Below are positions 52,914 to 63,880 of a stretch of DNA of 64,000 nt, one piece after another. The stretch lies in NCBI GenBank assembly GCA_902595145.1, contig CACJOU010000006.1:18090-82089 (forward strand). Direction: 5' to 3'. Position numbers and translations under genes: made by a program. The notes beneath the pieces were generated by a model. The model saw only the letters and a program-made list of their open reading frames with translations. It had not been told where the DNA came from and ran no database searches. This DNA is from an uncultured SAR116 cluster alpha proteobacterium (GTDB lineage Bacteria > Pseudomonadota > Alphaproteobacteria > Puniceispirillales > Marisalimonadaceae). Position 1 is the stretch's first letter. Each line of letters begins with the position of its first letter.

Positions 52914-55529
52914 ATGAAAAATGTAGTTAAAAAAAGATCTGACTATAAACCGTTATTTTGGCTAACCAAAGATACATATTTAGAATTTTTAATATTTGAT
53001 AAATATACTATTGTTAAATCTAAAATAATTTTTCAAAAAAATAATTTTCAAAACATAACTGATTATAATCTAGAAAGTCATCTAGAATTAAATGGAGTTG
53101 ATTTAGTTACTACAAAATTTGAGCTAATCCTTGACAATAATCCTCCTCAAAATATAAAAATTGAAAGTTTAAAAAAACAAAATGAAGCCGTCATAATACC
53201 GGTGCCCTCCAATACATCTTTTGTTAAAATATTTACTGAAGTAAAAATATATCCTTCAGCTAACAATTCCTTGGAAGGATTGTATCAAAGCAATAATATG
53301 CTATGCACTCAATGTGAAGCAGAAGGCTTCAGAAAAATTACTTGGTTTCCAGATCGACCTGATTGTTTGAGTTTGTTTACGGTTAGAATAGAGGTAACGG
53401 ATAAGTTTAAAACAATACTTAGTAATGGTAATTTAATTGAAGAAGGTGTTATTAAAAATAAAAATGGAAAATATAATAGGGTGTTTAAAGTTTGGCACGA
53501 TCCATTTCCAAAGCCTTCTTATTTGTTTGCATTAATTGTTGGCAATCTAGAATCTAATTCTTCTAAATATTTAACATCATCAAAAAAAGAAATTGAGATA
53601 AATATTTTTTGTGAAAAAGGAAATAAGAATTTTACTAATTACGCAATGAATAGTCTGAAAAAAGCGATGAGATGGGATGAAGAAAAATATGGATTAGAAT
53701 ATGATTTAGATACTTTTATGATAGTAGCTGTTAGTCATTTCAATATGGGTGCTATGGAAAACAAAGGTTTAAATATATTTAACTCAAAGTTTGTTCTAGC
53801 AGATAAGAAAACTGCTACCGATAGAGATTTACAAAATATAGAAAGCATTGTTGCACATGAGTATTTTCATAACTGGACTGGGAATAGGGTAACTTGTAGA
53901 GATTGGTTTCAATTGACTCTGAAAGAAGGCTTAACTGTTTTTAGAGATCAAGAATTTTCGGGTGATATGAATAACAGAGGTGTTAAAAGAATAGAAGATG
54001 TTTCATTATTAAGATCAATTCAGTTTGCAGAAGATGCTGGATCTAATAATCATCCTATAAGGCCTGATGAATATAAAGAAATTAACAATTTTTATACTCC
54101 AACAATCTATGAGAAAGGAGCTGAGGTTATTAGAATGATGTATAATTATCTCGGTAACACTTTGTATAAAAAAGGAATGGATTTATATTTTAATAGATAT
54201 GACGGAAAGGCAGTTACGTGTGAGGATTTTATAAAAGCATTAGCTGATGGAAGTAAATTAGATTTAAGTATGTTTAAAAAATGGTATTCCCAATCTGGCA
54301 CTCCTAACTTAAAAATTACAAGAAAAGAAAATGACTCAGGATTAGAGCTTAATTTTTCTCAAAAAATTAATAATAAAACTAGTAATTTACCTATTCCAAT
54401 AAAAATTGCTTTTTTAAATAAAAAGGGATCTCTTGTTAAATTTAGTCTCAATAAGTCAAAATTAAGATATGAACACGTCTATTTACTATCTAAAAGCAAA
54501 GATAAAGTCTCTGTAATCTGCAATGAAAAAGAAATTACTCCTTCAATATTACGAGACTTTTCCGCTCCTGTACTTTTAAAAACAGATATGAAAATTAATG
54601 AGTATATTCATATACTTAAATTTGATAGTGATTCATTTAATAAATGGGATGCAGCTCAAAATTTATATTTAAACTTTTTTTTAAAAAAAAATAATTTAAA
54701 TATTTTAATAAAAACATTAAGAGAATTAATTTTAGAAAAAAAAGTAAACTATTCATTAATGGCGTTGCTTCTAGAATTACCATCTAGAACCACATTTGAA
54801 AATTTATCAAATGATGTAGATCCAATTTCAATATTCAAAAGAAAAAAGGATTTTATGAAAAATATTGCCTTAAGTTTACAAGAAGTTTTTGAGATTAATG
54901 CTTTAAAACTATATAAAAGCAAAATACAGGATGATAAAAGCTTTGGAGAAAGAATGTTATTAGAAAAAATATTAAGATATTTAATTCTAATTGAAAGCTC
55001 AATAGGAATTCAGATTGCAAAAAAAATTACAGCAAGTAAAAATATGACACTTTCAATTATAGGATTGAAATCATTATGTTTGGCCAATAATCAGTTAGCA
55101 TTAAATTGCTTAAATGATTTTTACAAAAAATGGAAAAATAATCACCTTGTCATTGAAAAATGGTTTGAAATGATGTCGACTTTAAATATTGGATCACAGG
55201 GTTTAAATCTAATTAAACATTTATTAAAACATAAAGATTTTGACTATAAAAATCCAAATAAACTTAGAGCCGTTTTAAGTACTTTTCAAAGAGAAAATGT
55301 ATTATTGTTTCATGCAAACGATTCTTCTGGATATAAATTTATTTCTGAACAGGTTGCAATTATTGATAAAAGCAATCCTCAAGCTGCAGCTAGAATAGTT
55401 CTACCTCTGACAAGATTTAAAAATTACTCCTGTGAGAGGAAAAACAAAATTAAAGATGTATTAAAAAATATAAATAAACCATTTATCTCTAATGATTTGT
55501 CTGAAATAATTGAAAAAGCATTAATTTAG
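52914..55529 (+). CDS. pepN: Aminopeptidase N
   Basis: An 871-residue M1 zinc metallopeptidase that releases N-terminal amino acids. It has CEAEGFRKITWFPDRPD near residue 138, the exopeptidase motif GAMENKGLNIFN near residue 277, the zinc site HEYFHNWTGNR near residue 314 with the downstream Glu in LKEGLTVFRDQEF, and the helical C-terminal domain typical of E. coli-type PepN. It has no signal peptide, so it is cytoplasmic. Confidence 0.96.
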   Translation: MKNVVKKRSDYKPLFWLTKDTYLEFLIFDKYTIVKSKIIFQKNNFQNITDYNLESHLELNGVDLVTTKFELILDNNPPQNIKIESLKKQNEAVIIPVPSNTSFVKIFTEVKIYPSANNSLEGLYQSNNMLCTQCEAEGFRKITWFPDRPDCLSLFTVRIEVTDKFKTILSNGNLIEEGVIKNKNGKYNRVFKVWHDPFPKPSYLFALIVGNLESNSSKYLTSSKKEIEINIFCEKGNKNFTNYAMNSLKKAMRWDEEKYGLEYDLDTFMIVAVSHFNMGAMENKGLNIFNSKFVLADKKTATDRDLQNIESIVAHEYFHNWTGNRVTCRDWFQLTLKEGLTVFRDQEFSGDMNNRGVKRIEDVSLLRSIQFAEDAGSNNHPIRPDEYKEINNFYTPTIYEKGAEVIRMMYNYLGNTLYKKGMDLYFNRYDGKAVTCEDFIKALADGSKLDLSMFKKWYSQSGTPNLKITRKENDSGLELNFSQKINNKTSNLPIPIKIAFLNKKGSLVKFSLNKSKLRYEHVYLLSKSKDKVSVICNEKEITPSILRDFSAPVLLKTDMKINEYIHILKFDSDSFNKWDAAQNLYLNFFLKKNNLNILIKTLRELILEKKVNYSLMALLLELPSRTTFENLSNDVDPISIFKRKKDFMKNIALSLQEVFEINALKLYKSKIQDDKSFGERMLLEKILRYLILIESSIGIQIAKKITASKNMTLSIIGLKSLCLANNQLALNCLNDFYKKWKNNHLVIEKWFEMMSTLNIGSQGLNLIKHLLKHKDFDYKNPNKLRAVLSTFQRENVLLFHANDSSGYKFISEQVAIIDKSNPQAAARIVLPLTRFKNYSCERKNKIKDVLKNINKPFISNDLSEIIEKALI

Positions 55530-56795
55530 TTATTTTGTGTTTAAAAAGTCTGGAATTCTACCACTTTCCTTAAAATTTAAATAATTTTCCTCAGGCAGGA
55601 GAATTGGTTTAGATTTGTTTTTATTTTTTTGTTTAATCTGGTTATAATTTTGATTTTCGGATTTTTGAGAAAAAATTATTTTATCGAGGGTTGTTTTATT
55701 TACTTTTTTCTTTATCAGTTTTTCTATTAATGTAATCGTTTTATTGTCATTATCATCGAAGAGTGTATATGCTTTACCTTGTTTGCCTGCTCTTCCAGTG
55801 CGACCGATACGATGAACATAATCTTCCGGGTTGTTTGGGACGTCATAATTAAAGACATGGCTTAATCCATCTATATCAATACCTCTTGCAGCCACATCAG
55901 AGGCGATAAGGATTTTAGCTGATTTGTCTTTAAACATTTCAAGAGACTTAATTCTTAAATTTTGCTCCATATCTCCATGAAGAGAAATTGTATTAAAATT
56001 ATATTTTTTTAAAAATTTACTAACTTTTTCAATATCAACTTTCCGATTACAAAAAATTACAGCACTTCTTATAGGATCAATACATAGTAATTTTTTTAGA
56101 TCATTCATCTTATTATTACTACTTGATTTAATAAAAGTACTATCTATGTTTTTTGAAGTTGAAGAATGTGGGTTTATAGAGATTTCCTTTGGATTAATTA
56201 ATAAATCCTTACCTATATTCCTTATTTCATTTGAGAGAGTCGCAGAGAAAAATAATGTTTGTCTTATTTTAGGTAGTAGTTTGTTAATTTTAATTACATC
56301 AGGAATGAAACCCATATCCAACATTCTATCTGCTTCATCGATGACAAGTAATTTTACATCTTTTATTATAACTTTACCTCGTTCTATATGGTCTAAAAGT
56401 CTACCAGGTGTTGCAATTAATACATCTACACCTTTCGCTAATTTATGTTCTTGTTCTGCAAATGATGTTCCTCCAATCAACAATACCATTTGAAGCTTTA
56501 GATATTTATTTATTTTATTAAACTCTTCAGACACTTGCATCGCTAATTCCCTGGTTGGAGCTAGAACTAGAGAACGTGGCATTCTAGATTTGGATTTTCC
56601 GGAATTTAAAATCTCAATCAAGGGCATAATAAATGATCCAGTTTTACCTGTACCAGTTTGTGCGCAACCTAAAATATCCCTTCCCATTAAAATGTTTGGT
56701 ATAGCTTTTTTTTGAATTTCAGTTGGTTCTATATATCCAATATTATTAATAGATAACAAAATTTCTTTGCACAAACCTAGATCTTTGAATTTCAC
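55530..56795 (-). CDS. DEAD-box RNA helicase (RhlE type)
   Basis: A 421-residue ATP-dependent RNA helicase. The motifs are in order: Q motif with EPTEIQKKAIP near residue 20, AQTGTGKTGSF near residue 44, PTRELAMQV, DEADRMLDMGFIPD near residue 153, FFSATL, ASDVAARGIDIDG near residue 297 and HRIGRTGRAG near residue 330. A short basic Asn/Lys-rich tail follows. RhlE-like members act in ribosome assembly and RNA turnover. It is convergent with pepN; the two stop codons are adjacent. Confidence 0.93.
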   Translation of the reverse strand: MKFKDLGLCKEILLSINNIGYIEPTEIQKKAIPNILMGRDILGCAQTGTGKTGSFIMPLIEILNSGKSKSRMPRSLVLAPTRELAMQVSEEFNKINKYLKLQMVLLIGGTSFAEQEHKLAKGVDVLIATPGRLLDHIERGKVIIKDVKLLVIDEADRMLDMGFIPDVIKINKLLPKIRQTLFFSATLSNEIRNIGKDLLINPKEISINPHSSTSKNIDSTFIKSSSNNKMNDLKKLLCIDPIRSAVIFCNRKVDIEKVSKFLKKYNFNTISLHGDMEQNLRIKSLEMFKDKSAKILIASDVAARGIDIDGLSHVFNYDVPNNPEDYVHRIGRTGRAGKQGKAYTLFDDNDNKTITLIEKLIKKKVNKTTLDKIIFSQKSENQNYNQIKQKNKNKSKPILLPEENYLNFKESGRIPDFLNTK

Positions 56796-56868
56796 AATTA
56801 TGACCTCATTTAAATTTTATTTTTTAATGTTATTAAAAAAGTACTAATAATTTATTGAACTCTGAAAT

Positions 56869-58827
56869 TTAAATATCAAACTCACTTATACTACTAGCAT
56901 TTTCTTGAATATATTTAAATCTAAGCTCTGGTTTTTTCCCCATAAGAATATTTACTAAATTGTCAACTTCTCTTCTTTTGTCAGCCTCATTAATGTCTCT
57001 TTTAGGAATAGTTACCTTAAGCAATTTCCTTGTTTTTGGGGACATTGTTGTCTCTTTTAACTGGGCTGGTGGCATTTCACCTAACCCTTTAAAGCGACTA
57101 ATTATACCTTTACCATTCAATTTTTCATTTATAATTTTATTTTTATTATCTTCTGTTTGAGCATAAAAGTATTGATTATTAAAAGAAATTCTATACAAGG
57201 GTGGTTGTGCTATGTACAAATGTCCTCTTTCAATAATTTCTGGATAATTGTTGTAAAAAAAAGTTAATAGTAAAGCTGCAATGTGAGCTCCATCAACATC
57301 TGCATCCGTCATAATTATTATTTTGTTATATCTAAGGTTATCAATACTTTTAGATTTACTTTCATCTAGTCCCATAGCTTGTTTTAAATCATTAATTTCT
57401 TGATTTTGTAACATTTTTACGCTTGTAGCACTAGCTACATTCAATATTTTCCCCTTTAGGGGTAATACAGCTTGGGTTGTTCTTTCTCTGGCTTGTTTTG
57501 CAGATCCTCCTGCACTATCTCCCTCAACTATGAAAAGTTCAGATTCTTCAAAACTATCTTTAGAACAATCAGCTAACTTTCCAGGTAAACGTGCTTTTTT
57601 GGAAATAGTTTTACGTGAAACCTCTTTTTCTTTCTTTTTTCTTTTTCTTTCTTCATAATTATCAATTGTCCTTTTTAATAAATCTTCTCCTGTATCTTTG
57701 AAGTTTGATAACCAAGTCTCAAATCTATCTTTGATCGCTGTTTCTACAATTTTTGTGGTAAAAGTATTAACAAGTTTTTCTTTTGTTTGGCCTTGGAATT
57801 GTGGTTCTTTAATAAAAACTGATAAAATTGACCCTGTGGAAACCATTAGATCGTCATATAAAATTTCATTAGCTTTTTTGAAACCTCTTAGCTCAGCAAA
57901 ATTTCTTATACCTTTTGTCATTGCTAACCTTAAACCAGTTTCATGTGTTCCACCAAGTGGAGTATGAACAGTGTTGCAAAAAGTTTCAGTAAAACCAGTT
58001 TCGTGATCGGCTAACCAACTTACAACCCATTCAACTGTTTCATTATCAATTTTAACATTTCCATGAAATAAAGAAGAGGTAAAAAACGGAATTGAAGAAG
58101 TTTTTTGTTTCATATAATCCAAAATTCCATTGATATAGCAAAATTTTTTAGAAGATGGTAAAGTACAGTTTGTTTTTAAAAGTGACTCATCACATTTCCA
58201 ATTAATTTCCACTCCTTTGAAAAGATAGGCTTTGTTTTCTAACATATTAAAGATTTTAATTGGATTAAATAAATTATTTTCACCAAATATTTCACTATCA
58301 GGTTTGAAAGTAATTGATGTTCCATTTTTTTTCTTTATTTTATCTTTTTTTGTAAGTGGTGTAGTTGGTAATCCTCGAGAGAATTCTTGAACATATAAGT
58401 ATTCATCACGTATAACTTCTACCTTCATGAATGAAGAAAGAGCATTAACAACTGAAGCACCCACGCCATGTAATCCTCCTGATGTTGTATAATTTTTATT
58501 TGTAAATTTTCCACCAGAATGGAGAGTCGTCATTATTATTTCTAAAGCTGATTTGTTCTTAAATTTAGGATGATTATCTACGGGTATGCCTCTACCATTA
58601 TCTGAAACAATTAATGTATTATCACTTATTAGATTTACATCTATCATATTAGCATGTTTAGCAACTACTTCATCCATTGAATTATCAATTATTTCAGTTG
58701 CAAGGTGGTGTAAGGCATTATTGTCGGTGCCACCAATATACATACCTGGTCTATGACGAACAGGTTCTAATCCCTCTAAAATTTCAATTTCAGATGCATT
58801 ATAATTGTCCAATGAATTTTTTTTCAT
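56869..58827 (-). CDS. parE: DNA topoisomerase IV subunit B
   Basis: The ATPase/Toprim subunit that decatenates chromosomes. The 652-residue protein has EGLEPVRHRPGMYIGG near residue 19, the GHKL ATP site (NSMDEVVAKHA, DNGRGIPVD, TTSGGLHGVGASVVNALS), then the Toprim domain (EGDSAGGSAKQARER near residue 455; DADVDGAHI near 521) and the closing KGLGEMPPAQLKETT. I choose ParE over GyrB because the insertion and spacing fit ParE (652 residues, short C-terminus); the companion parC is not in the window. Confidence 0.88.
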   Translation of the reverse strand: MKKNSLDNYNASEIEILEGLEPVRHRPGMYIGGTDNNALHHLATEIIDNSMDEVVAKHANMIDVNLISDNTLIVSDNGRGIPVDNHPKFKNKSALEIIMTTLHSGGKFTNKNYTTSGGLHGVGASVVNALSSFMKVEVIRDEYLYVQEFSRGLPTTPLTKKDKIKKKNGTSITFKPDSEIFGENNLFNPIKIFNMLENKAYLFKGVEINWKCDESLLKTNCTLPSSKKFCYINGILDYMKQKTSSIPFFTSSLFHGNVKIDNETVEWVVSWLADHETGFTETFCNTVHTPLGGTHETGLRLAMTKGIRNFAELRGFKKANEILYDDLMVSTGSILSVFIKEPQFQGQTKEKLVNTFTTKIVETAIKDRFETWLSNFKDTGEDLLKRTIDNYEERKRKKKEKEVSRKTISKKARLPGKLADCSKDSFEESELFIVEGDSAGGSAKQARERTTQAVLPLKGKILNVASATSVKMLQNQEINDLKQAMGLDESKSKSIDNLRYNKIIIMTDADVDGAHIAALLLTFFYNNYPEIIERGHLYIAQPPLYRISFNNQYFYAQTEDNKNKIINEKLNGKGIISRFKGLGEMPPAQLKETTMSPKTRKLLKVTIPKRDINEADKRREVDNLVNILMGKKPELRFKYIQENASSISEFDI

Positions 58828-58907
58828 ATAAGTTAATTTACTTTATTTGGTGTTTAAAAAAATAATTATAACAATATTTAGCAATATTTAGATTATTTTC
58901 AAATAAA

Positions 58908-58932
58908 AAACCCAACTTATAGTTGGGTTTTT
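58908..58932 (-). terminator. Rho-independent terminator of glnBA
   Basis: A ten-base-pair stem AAACCCAACT/AGTTGGGTTT around a TAT loop. On the - strand it is followed by TTTTTTATTT. It lies between glnA (ending 58951) and parE. Confidence 0.9.
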
Positions 58933-58950
58933 ATAAATATTTGATGAAGA

Positions 58951-60360
58951 TTAGCTAGAATAGTACATCTTAAATTCTACGGGATGTGGAGAATGTTCAA
59001 ATTGTACAACTTCTTCCATTTTTAGATCAATATATGCTTCAATTTGATCTTCGGTAAAGACATTCCCTTTAGTTAAGAAAGACATATCATTGGCAAGAGC
59101 ATCAAGAGCTTCCCTAAGCGAACCACATACAGTAGGTATGCTCGCAAGCTCGCTTGCTGGTAATTCATATAAATCTTGGTCCATAGCCTCACCTGGGTCA
59201 ATTTTGTTTTGAATTCCATCTAAACCAGCCATTAACATAGCTGAGAATGCTAAATAAGGATTAGCGGTTGCATCAGGGAATCTTACTTCAACTCTTTTAC
59301 CATTAGGACTATCAGTAAAAGGAATTCTACATGAAGCAGATCTGTTTCTAGCAGAATATGCTAATATCACAGGTGCTTCAAACCCAGGTATTAGTCTTTT
59401 ATATGAATTAGTAGACGGGTTAGTAAATGCATTCAATGCTTTTGCATGTTTTATAATACCACCAATATAATGCAGACATGTCTCTGATAAATCGGCATAT
59501 TTATCACCAGCAAATAAAGGTTTACCATTTTTCCAAATAGATTGGTGCGTATGCATGCCTGTTCCATTATCGCCTGCTACTGGTTTAGGCATAAATGTAG
59601 CAGTTTGTCCAAATGAATGTGCAACATTTTGAACAGCATATTTATACAATTGAACATTATCAGCAGTGTCAATAAGAGTACCAAATTTCATCCCTAATTC
59701 ATGCTGTGAAGGTGCAACTTCATGATGATGCTTTTCCATATCCACACCCATATCTACAAGAGATAAAACCATTTCGCTTCTTAAATCTTGAGCAGAATCT
59801 ACAGGAGGCACAGGAAAGTATCCGCCTTTGATACCTGGTCTGTGACCCATATTTCCTTCTTCTAAATCACTACCAGAATTATATGGACCTTCAGTAGAGT
59901 TAATTTTATAAAAAGACGAATTCATTTCATCTTCAAATTTCACATCGTCAAAAACAAAGAATTCAGGTTCTGGTCCAAAATAAGCAGTATCACCAACGCC
60001 AATTGAATTCATGTATTCTAAAGCATGTTTAGCAGTTGATCTAGGGTCTCTTTCATATGGTTTGCCTGATATTGGATCTAATACATCACAAAATATTGAT
60101 AAAGTAGGTTGAGAGAAAAATGGGTCGACAATTGATCTGGAACAATCGGGCATTAGTTTCATATCAGATTCATTGATGGCTTTCCATCCCGCGATTGAAG
60201 ATCCGTCAAACATAAAACCTTCAGCAAGAGATTTCTCATTGATAGTGCTTATATGTTGAGATAAATGTTGCATCTTACCCCTAGGATCAGTAAAGCGTAA
60301 ATCTACAAATTGAATCTCCTTTTCTTTAATTGTATCCATGATTTTTTTTGCGTCTGACAT
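58951..60360 (-). CDS. glnA: Type I glutamine synthetase
   Basis: Makes glutamine from glutamate and ammonium. The 469-residue protein has [16 protein letters not shown] [11 protein letters not shown] near residue 49, the active-site [15 protein letters not shown] near residue 265, [22 protein letters not shown], and the adenylylation tyrosine Tyr398 in DQDLYELP. It follows glnB by 24 bases and is closed by the terminator at 58908, so glnB-glnA form one operon. Confidence 0.97.
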   Translation of the reverse strand: MSDAKKIMDTIKEKEIQFVDLRFTDPRGKMQHLSQHISTINEKSLAEGFMFDGSSIAGWKAINESDMKLMPDCSRSIVDPFFSQPTLSIFCDVLDPISGKPYERDPRSTAKHALEYMNSIGVGDTAYFGPEPEFFVFDDVKFEDEMNSSFYKINSTEGPYNSGSDLEEGNMGHRPGIKGGYFPVPPVDSAQDLRSEMVLSLVDMGVDMEKHHHEVAPSQHELGMKFGTLIDTADNVQLYKYAVQNVAHSFGQTATFMPKPVAGDNGTGMHTHQSIWKNGKPLFAGDKYADLSETCLHYIGGIIKHAKALNAFTNPSTNSYKRLIPGFEAPVILAYSARNRSASCRIPFTDSPNGKRVEVRFPDATANPYLAFSAMLMAGLDGIQNKIDPGEAMDQDLYELPASELASIPTVCGSLREALDALANDMSFLTKGNVFTEDQIEAYIDLKMEEVVQFEHSPHPVEFKMYYSS

Positions 60361-60384
60361 ATTAATTACTCCATTTTGTATATG

Positions 60385-60756
<372 letters not shown>

Positions 60757-60830
60757 TTATTTATTTAACAAAATAAATTTTATGTTTGATAATAGAATAA
60801 AAAAAAATGATTAAAAATTAAGCATAAATT

Positions 60831-62006
60831 TTAATTAAAAAATTCTTTAATTCTTGAAACAGCTTCTTCAATTGCAGTATCTGAATTAGCACATGATAAT
60901 CTGATGTAACCTTCACCATATTCACCAAAAGAAGTACCTGCAACTGTAGCCACTCCTAAATTATCTAGTAAAATATTTTGAATTTCTGTAGAGTTTTTCC
61001 CCGTTCCATTTATGTTTGGAAAACAATAAAAAGCCCCATTTGGTTTTTGACAAGAAAATCCATTGATTTCATTTAGTTTTGTATACATTAAGTGAGCACG
61101 TCTTTTAAAGTGATTATTCATTTCTGAAACACAGTTTTGAGGGCCATTTAATGCTTCCAACGCTGCATATTGTGCGCTTGAATTAACACATGAGTGAATA
61201 TTTACAGCAAGCTTCTCTGCCATTTCATACAATTTAGTTGGGAAAATACCATAACCTAAGCGCCATCCAGTCATAGCATATGTTTTAGACCAACCATTTA
61301 AAATTATTAGTCTTTCTCTAAGCTCAGGAAATTGTAACATTGATGTAAAATTATTTTCTCCAAAACAAAATTGATCATAAATTTCGTCACTCATTAAAAC
61401 AACATTTGGGTAATCTTTTAATCCTACGACTAATTTTTCTAGCTCACCTTTTGGAACAACTCCACCTGTTGGGTTTGCTGGACTATTAATAATAATTAAA
61501 CTAGTTTTATTATTAATTTTACTAAGTATATCTTCAGCAGAAAATGAAAAGCCTTTGTCCTCTTTTAATTGATAAGGTATTGATTTTGCCCCTGAATAAT
61601 TTATGGCTGATTCATAAATTGGGAAACCTGGGTTTGGGTATAATATTTCTTTATTTTTTTCACCCATTAACATAGCTGAAAAAAATATTATAACCTTACC
61701 ACCTGGAACAATCATAATATTGTCTGGTGAAATATTTTGATTATATCTTTTTTTAATATCATTAGAAACGGCTTCTCTTAGATTTGGAATACCAGTAGAT
61801 TGCGTATAACCGTGATGCCCATCTCTAAGAGCCTTTATGCCTGCCTCAACAATATGTTCAGGTGTTTTAAAGTCTGGTTGCCCAATTCCTAAGTTGATTA
61901 TGTTTTGTCCCTTAGAAGCTAATTTATTTGCCTTTGCTAATACAGTAAAAGCAGTTTCAGTTCCAAGATCATAACTTCTAGATGCTAACTCATAATTACT
62001 TTTCAT
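60831..62006 (-). CDS. PLP-dependent class I/II aminotransferase
   Basis: A 391-residue fold-type I enzyme: NLGIGQPDFKTPEHIV near residue 37, GHHGYTQSTGIPNLREAV near residue 64, NSPANPTGGVV near residue 174, SDEIYDQF, the PLP lysine in NGWSKTYAMTGWRLGY near residue 237, and GEGYIRLSCA with the carboxylate-binding Arg. This pattern fits the aspartate/aromatic/alanine group; the substrate is open. It is transcribed towards glnB with a 107-base gap. Confidence 0.88.
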   Translation of the reverse strand: MKSNYELASRSYDLGTETAFTVLAKANKLASKGQNIINLGIGQPDFKTPEHIVEAGIKALRDGHHGYTQSTGIPNLREAVSNDIKKRYNQNISPDNIMIVPGGKVIIFFSAMLMGEKNKEILYPNPGFPIYESAINYSGAKSIPYQLKEDKGFSFSAEDILSKINNKTSLIIINSPANPTGGVVPKGELEKLVVGLKDYPNVVLMSDEIYDQFCFGENNFTSMLQFPELRERLIILNGWSKTYAMTGWRLGYGIFPTKLYEMAEKLAVNIHSCVNSSAQYAALEALNGPQNCVSEMNNHFKRRAHLMYTKLNEINGFSCQKPNGAFYCFPNINGTGKNSTEIQNILLDNLGVATVAGTSFGEYGEGYIRLSCANSDTAIEEAVSRIKEFFN

Positions 62007-62098
62007 TTAATAAACCTTGATTAATTCCAATTTATTAAATATTTATACATAACTACATTTAAAATAAAGATTTTATTAAATTATTTGATTTAAATACT

Positions 62099-62104
62099 TA
62101 TAAT
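62099..62104 (+). promoter_or_regulatory. -10 box before tRNA-His
   Basis: A perfect TATAAT 12 bases before the tRNA. No good -35 is visible at 17 bases. Confidence 0.4.
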
Positions 62105-62116
62105 TAAAACTACTAT

Positions 62117-62194
62117 GGCGGGTGTAGCTCAGTTGGTTAGAGCGCGGGTTTGTGGTACCTGAGGTCGCCGGTTCGAAGCCGGTCACTCGCCCCA
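62117..62194 (+). tRNA. tRNA-His (anticodon GTG)
   Basis: It has the extra G at -1 facing C73, the identity mark of tRNA-His. The acceptor GCGGGTG pairs with CACTCGC. The anticodon loop is TTGTGGT with GTG at 62152-62154. CCA is encoded. Confidence 0.97.
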
Positions 62195-62215
62195 CTTTAA
62201 TTTAATTATTCTGAC

Positions 62216-62244
62216 TTGACCTTTGTGCTTTCCTAAGTTAGCTA
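62216..62244 (+). promoter_or_regulatory. Promoter of tRNA-Leu
   Basis: A -35 TTGACC (62216-62221), a 17-base spacer and a -10 TAGCTA (62239-62244); the tRNA starts 26 bases later. Confidence 0.5.
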
Positions 62245-62269
62245 TTTGATAATTATATTAAGTTTTTAT

Positions 62270-62354
62270 GCGGGCGTGGCGGAACTGGTAGACGCGCAAG
62301 ATTTAGGTTCTTGTATCGAAAGGTGTGGGGGTTCAAGTCCCTTCGCCCGCACCA
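62270..62354 (+). tRNA. tRNA-Leu (anticodon TAG)
   Basis: A class II tRNA of 85 bases with a long variable arm. The acceptor GCGGGCG pairs with CGCCCGC. The anticodon stem CAAGA/TCTTG holds loop TTTAGGT (TAG at 62304-62306). CCA is encoded. Confidence 0.97.
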
Positions 62355-62396
62355 ATAATTTAAAAATGACTTTCAGTTTTAAGAGGTAAATTCAAA

Positions 62397-63842
62397 ATGG
62401 CTGTTACGGAAACCTTATCAGAAGGATTAAAACGAGAATATGAAGTAATAATAACTAAGAAAGAAATTGAAAATTTAGTTGATCAAAAGCTTGAGGGTAT
62501 AGCTAAGGAGGCTAATCTTCCAGGTTTTAGACCAGGCAAAGTACCTGTTTCAGTTGTTAAAAATAGATTTGGAAAACAAGTTTTAGGTGAGGTGGTTAGA
62601 GAATCAGTAGATGCTGCTACGAAAGATGCAATGGAAAAAAACAAATTAACACCATCTTCTCAACCAAAGATAGAAATAGTATCATTTGAAGAAGGTAAGG
62701 ATTTAAAGGCAAAATTACTAGTTGAAATAATGCCTGATTTTGAAATACCAGATTTATCATCTTTAGATATAATTAAACCAATTGTAAAAATAAGTGATAA
62801 GGATATTAATGATGCGGTTGAAAAAATCGCACAAGAAAATGTTGGTACAAGAGAAATTGCCAAACAAAGACCCGCAAAAAAAGGTGATACTCTTGTAATT
62901 GATTTTATCGGTAGGATTGATGGTGAACCATTTGAAGGTGGAGAAGCTAAAGGTCACAACTTAAAATTAGGATCAAATACTTTTATACCTGGATTTGAAG
63001 ATGCATTGCTTGGATCTTTAAAAGGAAAAACCACTCAAGTAAAAGTTACTTTTCCAAAAGATTATCAAGCCAAGAATTTGGCGGGTAAAGATGCTGTATT
63101 TGAAACAAAAGTTAATGAAATTAAAGAAGATGTTGAAGTAATAATAGATGACGAATTTGCAAAAACATTAGGTATGAATGATTTAGAAGCATTAAAAAAA
63201 GCTGTTTCAGACCAGATTTCAAAACAACATCAGCAACAAAGTAAAGATAAAGCAAAAAGACAAATTTTAGATAAGTTAGCTGATACAGTGTCTTTTGATC
63301 TACCAGAGACTTTAGAAAAAGAGGAATACGATAATATATGCAAAGCTATGAACCCTAATTCAAAACCAGACACAGATAAAAGTGACGAAACAAATCCAGA
63401 CCCTGACAAAGGCATGTCAAAAGAAGAAAAATTAGATGCCTCATCAATAGCAAAAAGAAGAGTTAGGTTAGGATTGTTACTTTCGGAAATAGGAAGAAAG
63501 AACAATATTAAAGTAGAAGAAGAAGATACAAGAAATGCAATGATGAAAGAAATACAAAAATATCCGGGTCAGGAAAAGCAAATTATGGATTATTTGAAGA
63601 ACAATCCTGAAGCTCAACAGCAACTGTCAGGCCCAATATTTGAAGATAAAATCATAGATTTTATTTTAGAATTAGCAAATGTTAAAGAAAAAACAGTCTC
63701 TGTTGATGAACTTTATAAAGAAGAAGAAATGGATTTGAAAAAAGAGGCTACAAAAGCAAAAAGATCAAATAAAGCTGTTGATAAAAATAATACAAAAAAA
63801 ACAACAAAAAAAACAACAAAAAAAGTATCAAAAAAATCTTGA
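62397..63842 (+). CDS. tig: Trigger factor
   Basis: The ribosome-bound chaperone and prolyl isomerase. The 481-residue protein has the ribosome-binding motif GFRPGKVP near residue 43, the FKBP-type domain at about 155-240 (GDTLVIDFIGRIDGEPFEGG; FIPGFEDALLGSLKG), and the helical C-terminal chaperone arms. Two oddities stand out: an acidic/Pro insert near residues 318-340 (NPNSKPDTDKSDETNPDPDK) and a Lys/Thr-rich tail after residue 460 with KKTTKK repeats. It is followed by clpP, the usual arrangement. Confidence 0.96.
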   Translation: MAVTETLSEGLKREYEVIITKKEIENLVDQKLEGIAKEANLPGFRPGKVPVSVVKNRFGKQVLGEVVRESVDAATKDAMEKNKLTPSSQPKIEIVSFEEGKDLKAKLLVEIMPDFEIPDLSSLDIIKPIVKISDKDINDAVEKIAQENVGTREIAKQRPAKKGDTLVIDFIGRIDGEPFEGGEAKGHNLKLGSNTFIPGFEDALLGSLKGKTTQVKVTFPKDYQAKNLAGKDAVFETKVNEIKEDVEVIIDDEFAKTLGMNDLEALKKAVSDQISKQHQQQSKDKAKRQILDKLADTVSFDLPETLEKEEYDNICKAMNPNSKPDTDKSDETNPDPDKGMSKEEKLDASSIAKRRVRLGLLLSEIGRKNNIKVEEEDTRNAMMKEIQKYPGQEKQIMDYLKNNPEAQQQLSGPIFEDKIIDFILELANVKEKTVSVDELYKEEEMDLKKEATKAKRSNKAVDKNNTKKTTKKTTKKVSKKS

Positions 63843-63880
63843 TCTCATGACATAAAATATTATTTGAGGAGTTTAAAAAT

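Noticed and set aside
63777..63842. A-rich repeats at the end of tig as a tandem DNA repeat element
   Set aside because: The repeats are in frame and encode the KKTTKK tail of trigger factor, so they are protein-level low complexity.
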